A DNA stretch of 64,000 bases from Akkermansiaceae bacterium (GTDB taxonomy: Bacteria > Verrucomicrobiota > Verrucomicrobiia > Verrucomicrobiales > DEV007): assembly GCA_024233085.1 (NCBI GenBank), contig JACKQC010000002.1:310001-374000 (forward strand), written 5' to 3'. This document shows, piece by piece, positions 25,210 to 34,074 of the stretch. The notes below the pieces were generated by a model, which saw only the letters and a list, made by a program, of their open reading frames with translations, ran no database searches and was not told the DNA's origin. The first letter of the stretch is position 1. Each line of letters opens with the position of its first letter. Position numbers and translations under genes: made by a program.

Positions 25210-25229
25210 TCTTCGGAGCTTGAACTTCC
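25199..25229 (+). terminator. Hairpin upstream of the sulfatase gene
   Basis: GGAAGTTCA (25199-25207) pairs perfectly with TGAACTTCC (25221-25229), a 9-bp stem with a 13-nt loop. No T-tract follows. It separates the cassette-like block from the sulfatase gene. Confidence 0.4.
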
Positions 25230-25321
25230 GCTGCCTCCACTTCAGCGTCTGCCAAGCCACGCGCCAATTCCCGCGTTTTCGTCGTTGAGCCCGGTGCGAA
25301 GACCGGGCTAGGCTGGACGCC

Positions 25322-27106
25322 ATGCGAAATTTCTCCTTTCTCTCCATGCTGGCGCTGGCGCTGGTCCAGACGACAGGCGGCGCCGCCTTCGCCGCCGAGG
25401 GCCGGCCGAACGTCATCCTCCTCATGACCGACGACCAGGGCCACGGCGACCTGTCCTGCCACGGCAACCCGGTCCTGAAGACGCCGAACCTCGACAAGCT
25501 CCACGCCGAGTCGGTCCGCTTCACCGACTACCATGTGTCGCCGACCTGCTCGCCGACCCGGTGCGCGCTGATGACGGGGCACTGGACGGACCGCGCCGGC
25601 GCCTGGCACACCATCTCGGGCCGCTCCCTGCTGCGGGAGAACGAAACGACCCTCGGCCAGATCTTCGCCGCCGGCGGCTACGCGACCGGGATGTTCGGCA
25701 AATGGCACCTGGGAGACAACCACCCGCTGCGGCCCGAGGACCGCGGTTTCCAGGAGGTGATGCGCCACGGCGGCGGCGGCGTGGGCCAGACGCCCGACAT
25801 CTGGGACAACGCCTATTTCGACGGCGCCTATTTCCACAACTCCAAGCCCGAGGCGGTGAAGGGCTTCTGCACCGACGTGTGGTTCGACTACGCCCGGCGC
25901 TTCATGGAATCGCGGGCGAAGGCCGGCAAACCCTTCTTCGCCTACATCGCGACCAACGCGCCGCACGGTCCCTACCATGCGCCGGTGGAATTCTCCGAAC
26001 CCTACGCCGATCTCGGGCCCGCCACGGCGAGCTTTTTCGGCATGATCGCCAACATCGACGCCAACGTGGGCAAGCTCCGCGCCTGGCTCGCGGAGAGCGG
26101 TCTCGCGGAGAACACCCTCTTCCTCTACACCACCGACAACGGCACCGCCGGCGGCGGAAAGGTCTTCAACAGCGGCATGCGCGGCACGAAAGGCAGCGAA
26201 TACGAGGGCGGCCATCGCGTGCCGCTTTTCGTCCACTGGCCCGCCGGCGGACTCACCGGCGGACGCGACATCGACACTCTCACGGCCCATGTCGATATCG
26301 CCCCCACCCTGATCGACCTCTGCGGCCTGCCCGCGCCGGCGGGCGTGAAATTCGACGGCCGCTCGCTGAAACCGCTGCTTGAGGGGAAGACGGGCGACTG
26401 GCCGCACGACCGCGCCCTCGTCACCGACAGCCAGCGGGTGCTGCACCCGGTGAAATGGAAAAACTCCGCCGTCATGAGCGGCGCCCTGCGGCTCGTGAAC
26501 GGCAAGGAACTCTACGATATCAAGGCCGATCCCGGCCAGAAACGCGACATCGCCGCCGAGAACCCGGCCGAGGCCGCGCGGCTCCACGCCTTTTACGAGG
26601 CCTGGTGGACGGAACTCGAACCGACCTTCGCCGAACCGGTCCGCGTGACGGTCGGAAACCCCGCCCAAGAGCTTTCCGTCCTCACCTGCCACGATTGGTT
26701 CACCGCGGGCATGACGCCGTGGAATCACCAGGCCATCCGCGCGCTCAAGGACAAGCCGGACGCCCGGGGTCCGTGGAAAATCCGCGTCGACTCCGCCGGC
26801 GAATACCGGATCGAACTGCGCCGCTGGCCCGCCGAATCCGGCGCCGCCATCGACGAGGCCCTCCCGCCCGGCGAGGACGTGCCCGGCGTGGTCGCCTACC
26901 GCGCGCATCCCGGCATTCCCTATCCGGCGGTGAAAGCCAGGCTCGAAGTCGGCGGCCAATCGGTCGAAACCGCCGTCCAACCCGGCGCGGCCGCCGCGGC
27001 GTTCACGGTGAAGCTCGAAGCCGGCCCGGCCGATCTGTCGGGAACCTTTTTCGACGCCGATGGCGGGGAACAGGGCGCGTATTACGCCTATGTCCGGAAG
27101 CTGTGA
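25322..27106 (+). CDS. Secreted type I sulfatase (arylsulfatase family)
   Basis: 594 residues with a signal peptide (LSMLALALVQTTGGAAFAAE). The sulfatase domain starts with the metal-binding NVILLMTDDQGHGDL. The active-site signature is CSPTRCALMTG, a Cys-type C-x-P-x-R motif that needs conversion of the Cys to formylglycine, followed by GMFGKWHLG and a second metal site in LYTTDNGT. After residue ~430 a ~150-residue beta-rich C-terminal domain is present (GPWKIRVDSAGEYRIELRRW), resembling the accessory domain of some polysaccharide sulfatases. Substrate is not evident; sulfated polysaccharides are likely from family practice. The FGE-like protein at 12.6 kb lacks one catalytic Cys, so the modifying enzyme is probably elsewhere. 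Confidence 0.93.
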   Translation: MRNFSFLSMLALALVQTTGGAAFAAEGRPNVILLMTDDQGHGDLSCHGNPVLKTPNLDKLHAESVRFTDYHVSPTCSPTRCALMTGHWTDRAGAWHTISGRSLLRENETTLGQIFAAGGYATGMFGKWHLGDNHPLRPEDRGFQEVMRHGGGGVGQTPDIWDNAYFDGAYFHNSKPEAVKGFCTDVWFDYARRFMESRAKAGKPFFAYIATNAPHGPYHAPVEFSEPYADLGPATASFFGMIANIDANVGKLRAWLAESGLAENTLFLYTTDNGTAGGGKVFNSGMRGTKGSEYEGGHRVPLFVHWPAGGLTGGRDIDTLTAHVDIAPTLIDLCGLPAPAGVKFDGRSLKPLLEGKTGDWPHDRALVTDSQRVLHPVKWKNSAVMSGALRLVNGKELYDIKADPGQKRDIAAENPAEAARLHAFYEAWWTELEPTFAEPVRVTVGNPAQELSVLTCHDWFTAGMTPWNHQAIRALKDKPDARGPWKIRVDSAGEYRIELRRWPAESGAAIDEALPPGEDVPGVVAYRAHPGIPYPAVKARLEVGGQSVETAVQPGAAAAAFTVKLEAGPADLSGTFFDADGGEQGAYYAYVRKL

Positions 27107-27197
27107 GCCGGCCCAAAACCTCGGACGAGGCGGCGGCTGAGCTGATTGGCGCGGGCTCCGTCGCCGCGGCGGAGTCGCCGGCCCACCTCGTGGTTTC

Positions 27198-28577
27198 TCA
27201 CTCCGTCGCGCCGTCGATCAGCTCCAGGGTGCGGTCGGCGAGGCGGGCGACGGAATAGCGGCGGGCGAGGCCGGGCGCGGCGGCGCGCAGGCGCGCGTGC
27301 AGCGGAGCGTCGGCCAGCAGAGAGGCGAGCTTTTCGGCCAGGTCGGCGGAATCCCAGGAGCGAAAGGCGAGGCCGCCGCGGATTTCCGCGCCGTTTTCGT
27401 CCGGACCGGCGACCAGCTCGCTGACACCGCCGGTGTCGGCGACGACGGCGGGCGTGCCGAGCATCATGGACTCGACGGGCACCATGCCGAAGGGCTCGCG
27501 ATGGACGGAGGGATAGACGGTGGCGTGGCAGGTCTGGAACAGGGCGGTGCGCAGCTCGTGGCTCATGCGGCCGTGCCAGAGCACGGGCACGCCGAGCTGG
27601 TCGGCCAACTGTCGCAGCACGGTGGCGTATTCGCCGCCAAAGGCCGTGCCGCCGCAGACGGCGATCTGAAAGGGCGGGACCCCGGCTCCGCGGGCGCGCA
27701 GCAGCCGCGCGGCGTAGAGCAACAGGTCGATGCCCTTTTCCGAATCCCGCCGGCCGAGGTAGGCGATCAGGGGCAGCCCGGGATCGTAAGCCGGGAGGGC
27801 GGCGGCGACCAGCTCGCGGGCGCGGGCCCCGGGCAGCGGCGTCTCCTCCGGCACCCCGGGCGGGACGACCACGAGGTTTTCCAGCGGCACGCCGACCTCG
27901 TCGTGAACGCGGCGGCGATAGTCCTCGCTGACGGCGACGGCGGGGGTGTGGGAGGCCTCGACGGCTTCGCGAAAGCGCTGGAAGAGCCGCTTTTCCAGCC
28001 CGATCTCGCGGGCGTAGCGGGAGTAGAGTTCGTACCCCTGAAAGGTCACCGTGTAACGGACCGCCGCGCGGGTCCGGCGAATCGCGGCGGCGGCGAAGGG
28101 GGCGAAGATGGCGAGATTCGGCAGCAGATGGCCGACGCGGGCGGCGTCAATCTGCCGGGCGAAACGGCGGATGAGACCCGGATCGGTCTCGACCCCGGCG
28201 CAGACGCGCTGGACGAGGTGGCGCAACTGCCGGGCGAGGAACCAGGAGCGTTTCTGGCTGAAGGCCTCGCGCCGGGCGTCGCTGGTGGTCCGGGCGAGGA
28301 GGCGGCCGACGCGCTCCATGGTGGGGCCGTGGAGATTGGCGGCGTTCCGGGAGGAGTGAAAAAGCCAGTCTTGCCCGATGGCGGGGTCGAGCCCGGATTC
28401 GTCGGGCCGGTCCATGGCCCACCAGGCGTGGCCGGGCCGGCCGCGGCGGACCAATTCATTGGCCAGGCGGGTGTCGCGCACGCGGGAGCCGACGAGGGGG
28501 CCGCCGATCAGCAGATAGCCGACGCCGGGCGCGGGGCGGTCGTCATCGTTGTCATTGCCATTTTCGTGGGGAGTCAT
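27198..28577 (-). CDS. Glycosyltransferase, GT4 (group 1) family
   Basis: 459 residues, two Rossmann-like domains of a GT-B fold. The N-terminal domain begins PGVGYLLIGGPLVGSRVRDT, and the C-terminal nucleotide-sugar domain has YLGRRDSEKGIDLLLYAARL and the EX7E-type motif EPFGMVPVE, then GTPAVVADTGGVSELV. GT4 enzymes transfer sugars with retention of configuration in lipopolysaccharide, exopolysaccharide or glycolipid synthesis. No signal peptide; cytoplasmic. No neighbouring polysaccharide gene cluster is present, so acceptor and donor remain unknown. It is convergent with the sulfatase gene and divergent from the PD-(D/E)XK-like gene. Start ATG 28577 gives a polar N-terminal tail (HENGNDNDDDRP). 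Confidence 0.88.
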   Translation of the reverse strand: MTPHENGNDNDDDRPAPGVGYLLIGGPLVGSRVRDTRLANELVRRGRPGHAWWAMDRPDESGLDPAIGQDWLFHSSRNAANLHGPTMERVGRLLARTTSDARREAFSQKRSWFLARQLRHLVQRVCAGVETDPGLIRRFARQIDAARVGHLLPNLAIFAPFAAAAIRRTRAAVRYTVTFQGYELYSRYAREIGLEKRLFQRFREAVEASHTPAVAVSEDYRRRVHDEVGVPLENLVVVPPGVPEETPLPGARARELVAAALPAYDPGLPLIAYLGRRDSEKGIDLLLYAARLLRARGAGVPPFQIAVCGGTAFGGEYATVLRQLADQLGVPVLWHGRMSHELRTALFQTCHATVYPSVHREPFGMVPVESMMLGTPAVVADTGGVSELVAGPDENGAEIRGGLAFRSWDSADLAEKLASLLADAPLHARLRAAAPGLARRYSVARLADRTLELIDGATE

Positions 28578-28744
28578 GCGGGAGGGCGGGCAGTTCCAAA
28601 GACGCGCGGCGAGCCTATATAGGCCGCGGGCGGAGGCCCTTCAAGCGCGTCTTCCGGAGGAGAAGCGGCGGCCAAGCCGGGCGTTGACGGGCGGCGGCTT
28701 TCCCGGTTGCATGGGTTCGGTCGAAATCCTCCGCCCCCTCTGTC

Positions 28745-29578
28745 ATGTCCGCGCCCGATCCCGGCTCCGCTCCCGCCACCGCGTCGTCGTCGTCGTCGTC
28801 GTCCGGCGAAACGCGGGCGCATCGGCTGCTGAAACAGGCGGCCCTGCTTTGGGCGCAGGAAAACGGCTACCCGGCCGCGGGCTGCGAGATCGCGCTGCCG
28901 AACTCCCGCTACCGCGCCGATGTGGCGGCCTGCCGGCTCGAGCGCCCCGCTCCGCGCCAGCGCCGGGCGGGACCGAGCGCGGTGTTCGAGTGCAAGCAGG
29001 CGCGCCCGGATTTCCTCCAGGACTCGCGTCCGGAGGCGGCCAGCCTGGCGCGCCTGACGCGGCTGCACCGGCGGCGCGAACGCCTCGAACGCCTCATCGG
29101 CGCGCACTACCCGCATCTGCGGCGGGGGGAGTCGCTGTTCCCGGAATACGATCGCACGGCGGTCACGGACATCGCCCACGAGGGCCACCGCAAGCTGATC
29201 GCGGAGATCCGGACGCTGGAGGCGGCGGTCTTCGGCCGCACGAAATTCGAGCGACTGGTGCGCTATCGCTGCGCGAATTTTTTCTATCTCGTCATTCGGC
29301 CCGGCATCCTCGAGCCGGCGGAAATCCCGCTCGACTGGGGTCTGCTGGCGCCGGACGCGGCGGCCTTCGACGCGGCGCTGCGATCGCCGGCGGAGGTTCC
29401 CGCCCTGGCGCTGCTGCGAGAGCCGCGCTTCGTCGACGCGCCGGAAAGTCACGCGCTCGATCTGCTCCATCGCCTCGCCGTCTCGGGCACGCGGCGCCTG
29501 AACCGCGAGTCGGGCCTGACGCCCTCCCGGCCCGGGAACGAGAACGGCGAAAAAAACACGCGGACCCAACAGGGTTAG
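28745..29578 (+). CDS. PD-(D/E)XK-nuclease-like protein of unknown role
   Basis: 277 residues. An N-terminal Ser-rich tail precedes a helix (RAHRLLKQAALLWAQENGYP), then LPNSRYRADVAACRLE and AVFECKQARPDF. The order helix, Asp on a strand (RADVAA), and Glu-x-Lys on the next strand (FECKQAR) is the PD-(D/E)XK signature used by restriction-type and repair nucleases (MmcB-like and related families). The C-terminal half is Arg/Leu-rich helices (RLTRLHRRRERLERLIGAHY). No methyltransferase or helicase partner is adjacent. The last codons, reading TQQG-stop, lie inside an interspersed palindrome, so the original C-terminus may have been replaced. Nuclease activity is an inference. Confidence 0.65.
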   Translation: MSAPDPGSAPATASSSSSSSGETRAHRLLKQAALLWAQENGYPAAGCEIALPNSRYRADVAACRLERPAPRQRRAGPSAVFECKQARPDFLQDSRPEAASLARLTRLHRRRERLERLIGAHYPHLRRGESLFPEYDRTAVTDIAHEGHRKLIAEIRTLEAAVFGRTKFERLVRYRCANFFYLVIRPGILEPAEIPLDWGLLAPDAAAFDAALRSPAEVPALALLREPRFVDAPESHALDLLHRLAVSGTRRLNRESGLTPSRPGNENGEKNTRTQQG

Positions 29579-29604
29579 GTCACCGAGTCAACAGGGTTGA
29601 CTCA
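29567..29604. repeat. Interspersed palindrome, variant copy between convergent stops
   Basis: Contains CAACAGGGTTAGGTCACCGA, then GTCAACAGGGTTGACTC. Here the second arm repeats the first orientation rather than its complement, but GTCAAC and GTTGAC still pair locally. The TAG at 29576-29578 ends the plus-strand gene and TCA at 29602-29604 is the stop of the opposing M48 gene, so both stops lie in or at the edge of the element. Confidence 0.75.
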
Positions 29605-31620
29605 GGCGGCGGCGGCGGCGCCGGTCTTGACGAAGGGCGGGATGGGAAAGCCGATGGCGTCGGCGATGGCGCGGATCAGCTCGGCCTCGGCGCTGGTGAC
29701 TTTTTCGTCGGCCATCACGGTCTTGCCGCAGGCGTGGAGGAGACGGCGCTTCAACAGCGGTGTGCCCTGCGAAAAGCGGTCGATCGCCGCCTCGACGCGG
29801 TCGAGCCCGCATTCGGCGGCGGGTTTCGGGGCGAGGGTGGCGTAGGTGTCGGACTCGATCTCGCGGGCGCCGTGCCGGAAGGCGGCGTGGGCGGCGTCGG
29901 GATCGTCCGCGTGCCCGAGAAAGGCCAGAGTGGTGAGCAGAACGGCGGCGTCCTCCTCGAGGTCGCCGATTTTTTTGAACCGAATGCGAAGGGGATCGAC
30001 GTGGCCGAAATAATTGTCGAGGTGGCGGCGGATGACTTTTTGCAGGGTGAACTCGAAGAGGTCGATTTTCCGGTCGCTGGCCATGAGCTGGCCGACGATG
30101 TGGCGGAGGCGCTGGTATTCGTCGGGGGAGAGGTGGCGCAGGGAGGGCAGGGCGAGATCGACGAGGGCGAGCTTCAGCGCGGAGTGGATGTTCGCGATCT
30201 CGCGGTGGAGCTGGACGGTGGCGAGGTAGGTCTCCTCGTCGGTGACGCTCCGCAGTTGGCTCAGCTCGACGCCGCGCAGGTCGTCATCCTGCGCCAGGAG
30301 GAGGGCGAAGACGAGGGCCTGGGCGCCGGACTCGCTGTGGGCGGCGCGGACCCAGTGCTCGGGCATGCCGCCCCGGAGTTCGCGGCCGTAGGCGACGTGC
30401 TCGCCGCGCAGGTGACCCATGCCGTCGAGGGCCTCGGCCTCGGAGAGTGTCAGGGCGCTGTCTTTCGCGGGCGGCGCCGGGGTGTCTTCGCCGCCGCTGA
30501 AGCCCGAGACGGCTCCGGCGGCGACGGCGGCGCGGTGACGGCTCGCCTCGGCCTCGACATCGCGCGCGCCGGTCGAGATGTTCGGCAGGAGGGGCTTCGG
30601 GAATTTGCCGTCCCAGCTCGGCACGATGCGGCGGATGCGCTCGGTCAGGGGGGGATGGGTGGCGAGGGACAAGCCGCCGCGGAGGGCGTTGCCGAAGAAC
30701 ATGTGGCTGGCTTCCTCGGCCATGGGGGTCTTCAGGCTGGACCCGTGGCTGAGGCCGCCGATCTTTTTCAGCGCGCCGGCGATGCCGTCGGGATTGCGGG
30801 TGAACTGAACGGCGGAGGCGTCGGCGAGGAACTCGCGCTGCCGCGAGACGGCGGCTTTGATGAGTTTCCCAAAGAACAGTCCGACGTAGCCGACGAGCAT
30901 CAGCGCCACGCCGAAGAGGAGAAAGGCCAGCGCGCCGCCGCCGCCCTCCTTGCTCCGGGAAAACCGGGCGCCGCGGAGCGTGCCGCGGACGAGCATCTGG
31001 CCGATCATGGCGATGAACAGGATGCCGAAGAGCAGGCCGATGAGCCGGAGATTCAGCCGCATGTCGCCGTTGAGGATGTGGGAAAACTCGTGGGCGATCA
31101 CCCCCTGGAGTTCGTCGCGGGACAGCAGTTTCATGCAGCCGCGGGTGACGCCGATGACGGCGTCGCTGGTGGAGCGCCCGGCCGCGAAGGCGTTGATGGC
31201 GTCCTCGTCGTCCATCACATAGACCTCGGGAACGGGCACGCCGGAGGCGATGGCCATTTCCTCGACCACGTTGAGCAGGCGTTTCTCGTGGTAGTCGGTC
31301 GTGTTGGGATCGAGCGGGCGGCCGCCGAGGTCTTTGGCCACGACGGCGCCGCCGGCGGTGAGGCGCAGGGTTTTGTAGGCGGTGCCGAGCAGGATAACGC
31401 CGGTGGTGGCCGCGGCCGTGCCGAGGAACAGCTCGGGATTCCACAGCCCGATGCCCAGCCCCGAACCGCCCCGGCGAATGTCCTCCCGCCCGGCGAAAAA
31501 GCCGGCCGCGACGATCACGGCGTAGATCGACACGACGATGCCGATGACGGCGAGGAGGAAATAGAAAACGAGCACGTGCGATTTCCGCCGCGCCTGTTCC
31601 TGATGCTCGAAGAAGTCCAT
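29602..31620 (-). CDS. M48-family membrane metallopeptidase with a C-terminal TerB-like domain
   Basis: 672 residues. Two N-terminal transmembrane helices (VLVFYFLLAVIGIVVSIYAV and a second near 65-85) lead into the HtpX/Ste24-type protease: zinc motif HEFSH in QGVIAHEFSHILNGDMRLN, two further helices (~195-260), and the third ligand in QREFLADASAVQF. After ~340 a ~300-residue cytosolic extension continues as helices and ends in a TerB-like segment (GKTVMADEKVTSAEAELIRA). Standard HtpX is ~290 residues, so this is a long form. It follows lemA on the same strand (46-bp gap), a conserved pairing. Role: quality control of membrane proteins, inferred from the family. Confidence 0.85.
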   Translation of the reverse strand: MDFFEHQEQARRKSHVLVFYFLLAVIGIVVSIYAVIVAAGFFAGREDIRRGGSGLGIGLWNPELFLGTAAATTGVILLGTAYKTLRLTAGGAVVAKDLGGRPLDPNTTDYHEKRLLNVVEEMAIASGVPVPEVYVMDDEDAINAFAAGRSTSDAVIGVTRGCMKLLSRDELQGVIAHEFSHILNGDMRLNLRLIGLLFGILFIAMIGQMLVRGTLRGARFSRSKEGGGGALAFLLFGVALMLVGYVGLFFGKLIKAAVSRQREFLADASAVQFTRNPDGIAGALKKIGGLSHGSSLKTPMAEEASHMFFGNALRGGLSLATHPPLTERIRRIVPSWDGKFPKPLLPNISTGARDVEAEASRHRAAVAAGAVSGFSGGEDTPAPPAKDSALTLSEAEALDGMGHLRGEHVAYGRELRGGMPEHWVRAAHSESGAQALVFALLLAQDDDLRGVELSQLRSVTDEETYLATVQLHREIANIHSALKLALVDLALPSLRHLSPDEYQRLRHIVGQLMASDRKIDLFEFTLQKVIRRHLDNYFGHVDPLRIRFKKIGDLEEDAAVLLTTLAFLGHADDPDAAHAAFRHGAREIESDTYATLAPKPAAECGLDRVEAAIDRFSQGTPLLKRRLLHACGKTVMADEKVTSAEAELIRAIADAIGFPIPPFVKTGAAAAA

Positions 31621-31666
31621 GGCGATCCGGAAACCGCGGGCCGCGCCGCCGGCGGTCGGCGGGGGC

Positions 31667-32257
31667 TTAGAACTGCACCTTCACGCTCTCGCGCTCGCGG
31701 TCGTCGGCGACTTCGAAAAGGGTGGCCGGCACGAAGGCGAACAGGCGCGCGACGAGGTTCGAGGGAAACATCTCGAGCTTGTTGTTGAAGTGCATGACGG
31801 CGTCGTTGTAGGCCTGCCGGGAAAAGGCGACCTTCGACTCGGTGGAGGTGAGTTCCTCCTGCAACTGGAGCATGTTCTGGTTGCTGCGCAGCTCGGGGTA
31901 GCCCTCGGACAGGGCGAAGAGCCGGCCCAGCACGCCGCCGAGCCCGGACTCCGCCTGGGCGAGGCCTTGGATGGCCGCCGGGTCCGACGGGTTCGCCTCG
32001 GCCGCCTGACGGGCCTGCGAAGCCTGGTTGCGCGCCTGGATGACGGCCTCGAGCGTCTCGCGCTCGTGGGTCATGAAGGCTTTGGCGGTCTCGACGAGGT
32101 TGGGGATGAGATCGTGGCGCCGTTTCAACTGCACATCGATCTGGGCGAAGGCGTTCTTGTAGCGGTTCCGCAGGCCGACGAGGCCGTTGTAGATCGCGAT
32201 GGGCACCGCGACCACCACGATCACGAGGACGAGAAGGACGATGAGAAATGCTGACAT
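31667..32257 (-). CDS. lemA: LemA family protein
   Basis: 196 residues from ATG 32257; the same frame is open far upstream but lacks the family start. An N-terminal membrane anchor (AFLIVLLVLVIVVVAVPIAI) is followed by the diagnostic NGLVGLRNRYKNAFAQIDVQ and RRHDLIPNLVETAKAF, then the helical coil and the closing block RQAYNDAVMHFNNKLEMFPS. LemA proteins are small membrane-anchored helical bundles with the N-terminus outside, often next to M48 proteases as here. Molecular function remains unknown. The gene starts 36 bp from the divergent GHL10 gene. Confidence 0.93.
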   Translation of the reverse strand: MSAFLIVLLVLVIVVVAVPIAIYNGLVGLRNRYKNAFAQIDVQLKRRHDLIPNLVETAKAFMTHERETLEAVIQARNQASQARQAAEANPSDPAAIQGLAQAESGLGGVLGRLFALSEGYPELRSNQNMLQLQEELTSTESKVAFSRQAYNDAVMHFNNKLEMFPSNLVARLFAFVPATLFEVADDRERESVKVQF

Positions 32258-32293
32258 GGGACGGGTTTTTGTTCTAAAGTCGTATCGAACGCG

Positions 32294-34036
32294 ATGGCAT
32301 CGAGCACCGCAACACAGGGGCGAGTATCGCCCAAATCGGTTTCGTTTTCGATCACAAAACGACCGGCGATTTGGAATTCGGGCGCGGCCCGGACGATCGC
32401 GGCCGGAATCCTCGCGATGGGTGGCACGCTCCCGGGCGCCGAAAGGGAGCCCTGGAAATCCCCGGGGGTGCCGGTCGAAGTCCCCGAACCCCGGCGCGAG
32501 TTTCGCGGCATCTGGCTGACGACGGTTTACAACCTCGACTGGCCGTCGAAGCCGGGCCTGCCCGTGGAAATCCAGCAGCTCGAACTGCGCGAGATCCTCG
32601 ACCGGGTCGCCTCGCTGAACATGAACGCCGTCGTCCTGCAGGTGCGCACCATGTGCGACGCGCTCTACGACTCGCCGATCGAGCCGTGGTCCTACTTCCT
32701 GACCGGCGAAGTCGGCAAGGCGCCCGAGCCTTACTACGATCCGCTGAAATACGCGGTCGACGAGGCCCACGCCCGCGGCCTCGAGCTGCACGCGTGGTTC
32801 AACCCCTTTCGCGCCGCCACCGCGGCCTACGGCGAGGCGGGCCTTTCGGCCGATCACGTGGGGAGGCAGTACCCGTGGCTGCTGCGCCCGGTCGGCGGTC
32901 ATCAATGGCTCGATCCCTCGTCGGAATTCGTCCGCAACCGCGCCGCGACGGTCGTTTTCGACGTGGTCAACCGCTACGACATCGACGCCGTCCACATGGA
33001 CGACTATTTCTATCCCTATCCCGAGGGCGGCCGGGAACCGGGGCTGGACGACGCGGAAAACTACCAACGTTACCTGCTCGAAGGCGGCACGCTGAGCCTC
33101 GGCGACTGGCGGCGGGAGATCGTGAACGAATTCGTCCGCGATCTCTATGTCGAGATCAAGCGGTCGAAGCCGTGGGTGAAATTCGGGCTAAGCCCCTTCG
33201 GTATCTGGCGCCCGAAGCACCCGGAGTCCATCGACGGCCTCGACGCCTGGCGCGTCATCTTTGCCGACAGCCGGAAATGGATCAACGAGGGCTGGGTCGA
33301 TTACCTCTCGCCGCAGCTTTACTGGAAACGCGAGGGTCCGCAAAGTTTCACCAAACTTTTCCACTGGTGGCAGGACCAGAACCCGAAGGGCCGCCATCTC
33401 TGGCCCGGGGTCGCCGCCAGCCGGATCGGCAAGGAGGGCGCCGGCGAGGCCGACGGCCGCGACGTGATGGAGGTCCTCGAACAGATCGACGACACCCGCG
33501 CCTACCTCGGGAGCGCGCCCGCCAGCGGCCAGCTTCACTGGCGGTGGGAGGCCTTCGCCACCAACCGCGGCGGCATCGCCAAGCTCATCACCCTGCGCCG
33601 CTACGCCGAGCGCGCCGTGCCGCCTCCCAGCCCGTGGCTGGCCGGCCAGGGCGACGCGGACGGAGATTCCCCCCTGCCGGTGGCCGAAAACCCGTCGCTC
33701 GAAAAACGCGATGCCCTTTCCGACCAGCTCGAAGCCGGCTCCGACGCGGGCCAGTGGATCCTGGCCTGGGAAACGCCGCGCGCGAAGGACACCGCCCCGG
33801 TCCGCTGGTGGGTGGTGCAGGCGCGCCACGTCCGCTCCGGCGACGCGAAAGAGACCGAAAAACCCGTCTGGACCACGCTCAAGCTCGTGCCCGGCGCCGC
33901 CCGCGAAGCGGCCCTCGGCGGCGAGATCGGCGGCTACGACGCCCTCTCCGTCCGACCCCTCGATGCGATCGGCGAGCTGGGTTTTCCCACCGTTTTGGAA
34001 AAATCGGCCTCCGGGAAAAAGCGAAAAGGCGAATGA
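32294..34036 (+). CDS. GHL10-type glycoside-hydrolase-like protein (DUF187)
   Basis: 580 residues. From ~65 onward it matches the GHL10 (YddW-like) TIM barrel: REFRGIWLTTVYNLDWPSKP, AVVLQVRTMCDALYDS, the YYDPLKYAVDEAHARGLELH block, HMDDYFYPYP with acidic residues and KFGLSPFGIWRPKHPESIDG. The C-terminal ~150 residues are a less conserved beta domain. The family is proposed to act on glycans or cell-wall material, but activity is poorly characterised. ATG 32294 leaves an unusual N-terminus with only a weak hydrophobic stretch (AARTIAAGILAMGGTLPGAE), so the true start and export signal are uncertain. Divergent from lemA by 36 bp. Confidence 0.85.
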   Translation: MASSTATQGRVSPKSVSFSITKRPAIWNSGAARTIAAGILAMGGTLPGAEREPWKSPGVPVEVPEPRREFRGIWLTTVYNLDWPSKPGLPVEIQQLELREILDRVASLNMNAVVLQVRTMCDALYDSPIEPWSYFLTGEVGKAPEPYYDPLKYAVDEAHARGLELHAWFNPFRAATAAYGEAGLSADHVGRQYPWLLRPVGGHQWLDPSSEFVRNRAATVVFDVVNRYDIDAVHMDDYFYPYPEGGREPGLDDAENYQRYLLEGGTLSLGDWRREIVNEFVRDLYVEIKRSKPWVKFGLSPFGIWRPKHPESIDGLDAWRVIFADSRKWINEGWVDYLSPQLYWKREGPQSFTKLFHWWQDQNPKGRHLWPGVAASRIGKEGAGEADGRDVMEVLEQIDDTRAYLGSAPASGQLHWRWEAFATNRGGIAKLITLRRYAERAVPPPSPWLAGQGDADGDSPLPVAENPSLEKRDALSDQLEAGSDAGQWILAWETPRAKDTAPVRWWVVQARHVRSGDAKETEKPVWTTLKLVPGAAREAALGGEIGGYDALSVRPLDAIGELGFPTVLEKSASGKKRKGE

Positions 34037-34052
34037 CCGGCCTCCCGTCGCG

Positions 34053-34067
34053 CCCGCCTTCGGCGGG
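34053..34067. terminator. Hairpin between convergent genes
   Basis: CCCGCC, TTC, GGCGGG forms a 6-bp GC stem with a 3-nt loop, followed by ATTTCCC. It sits 16 bp after the GHL10 stop and just before the opposing DUF4838 stop, a suitable place for a terminator. Confidence 0.45.
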
Positions 34068-34074
34068 ATTTCCC

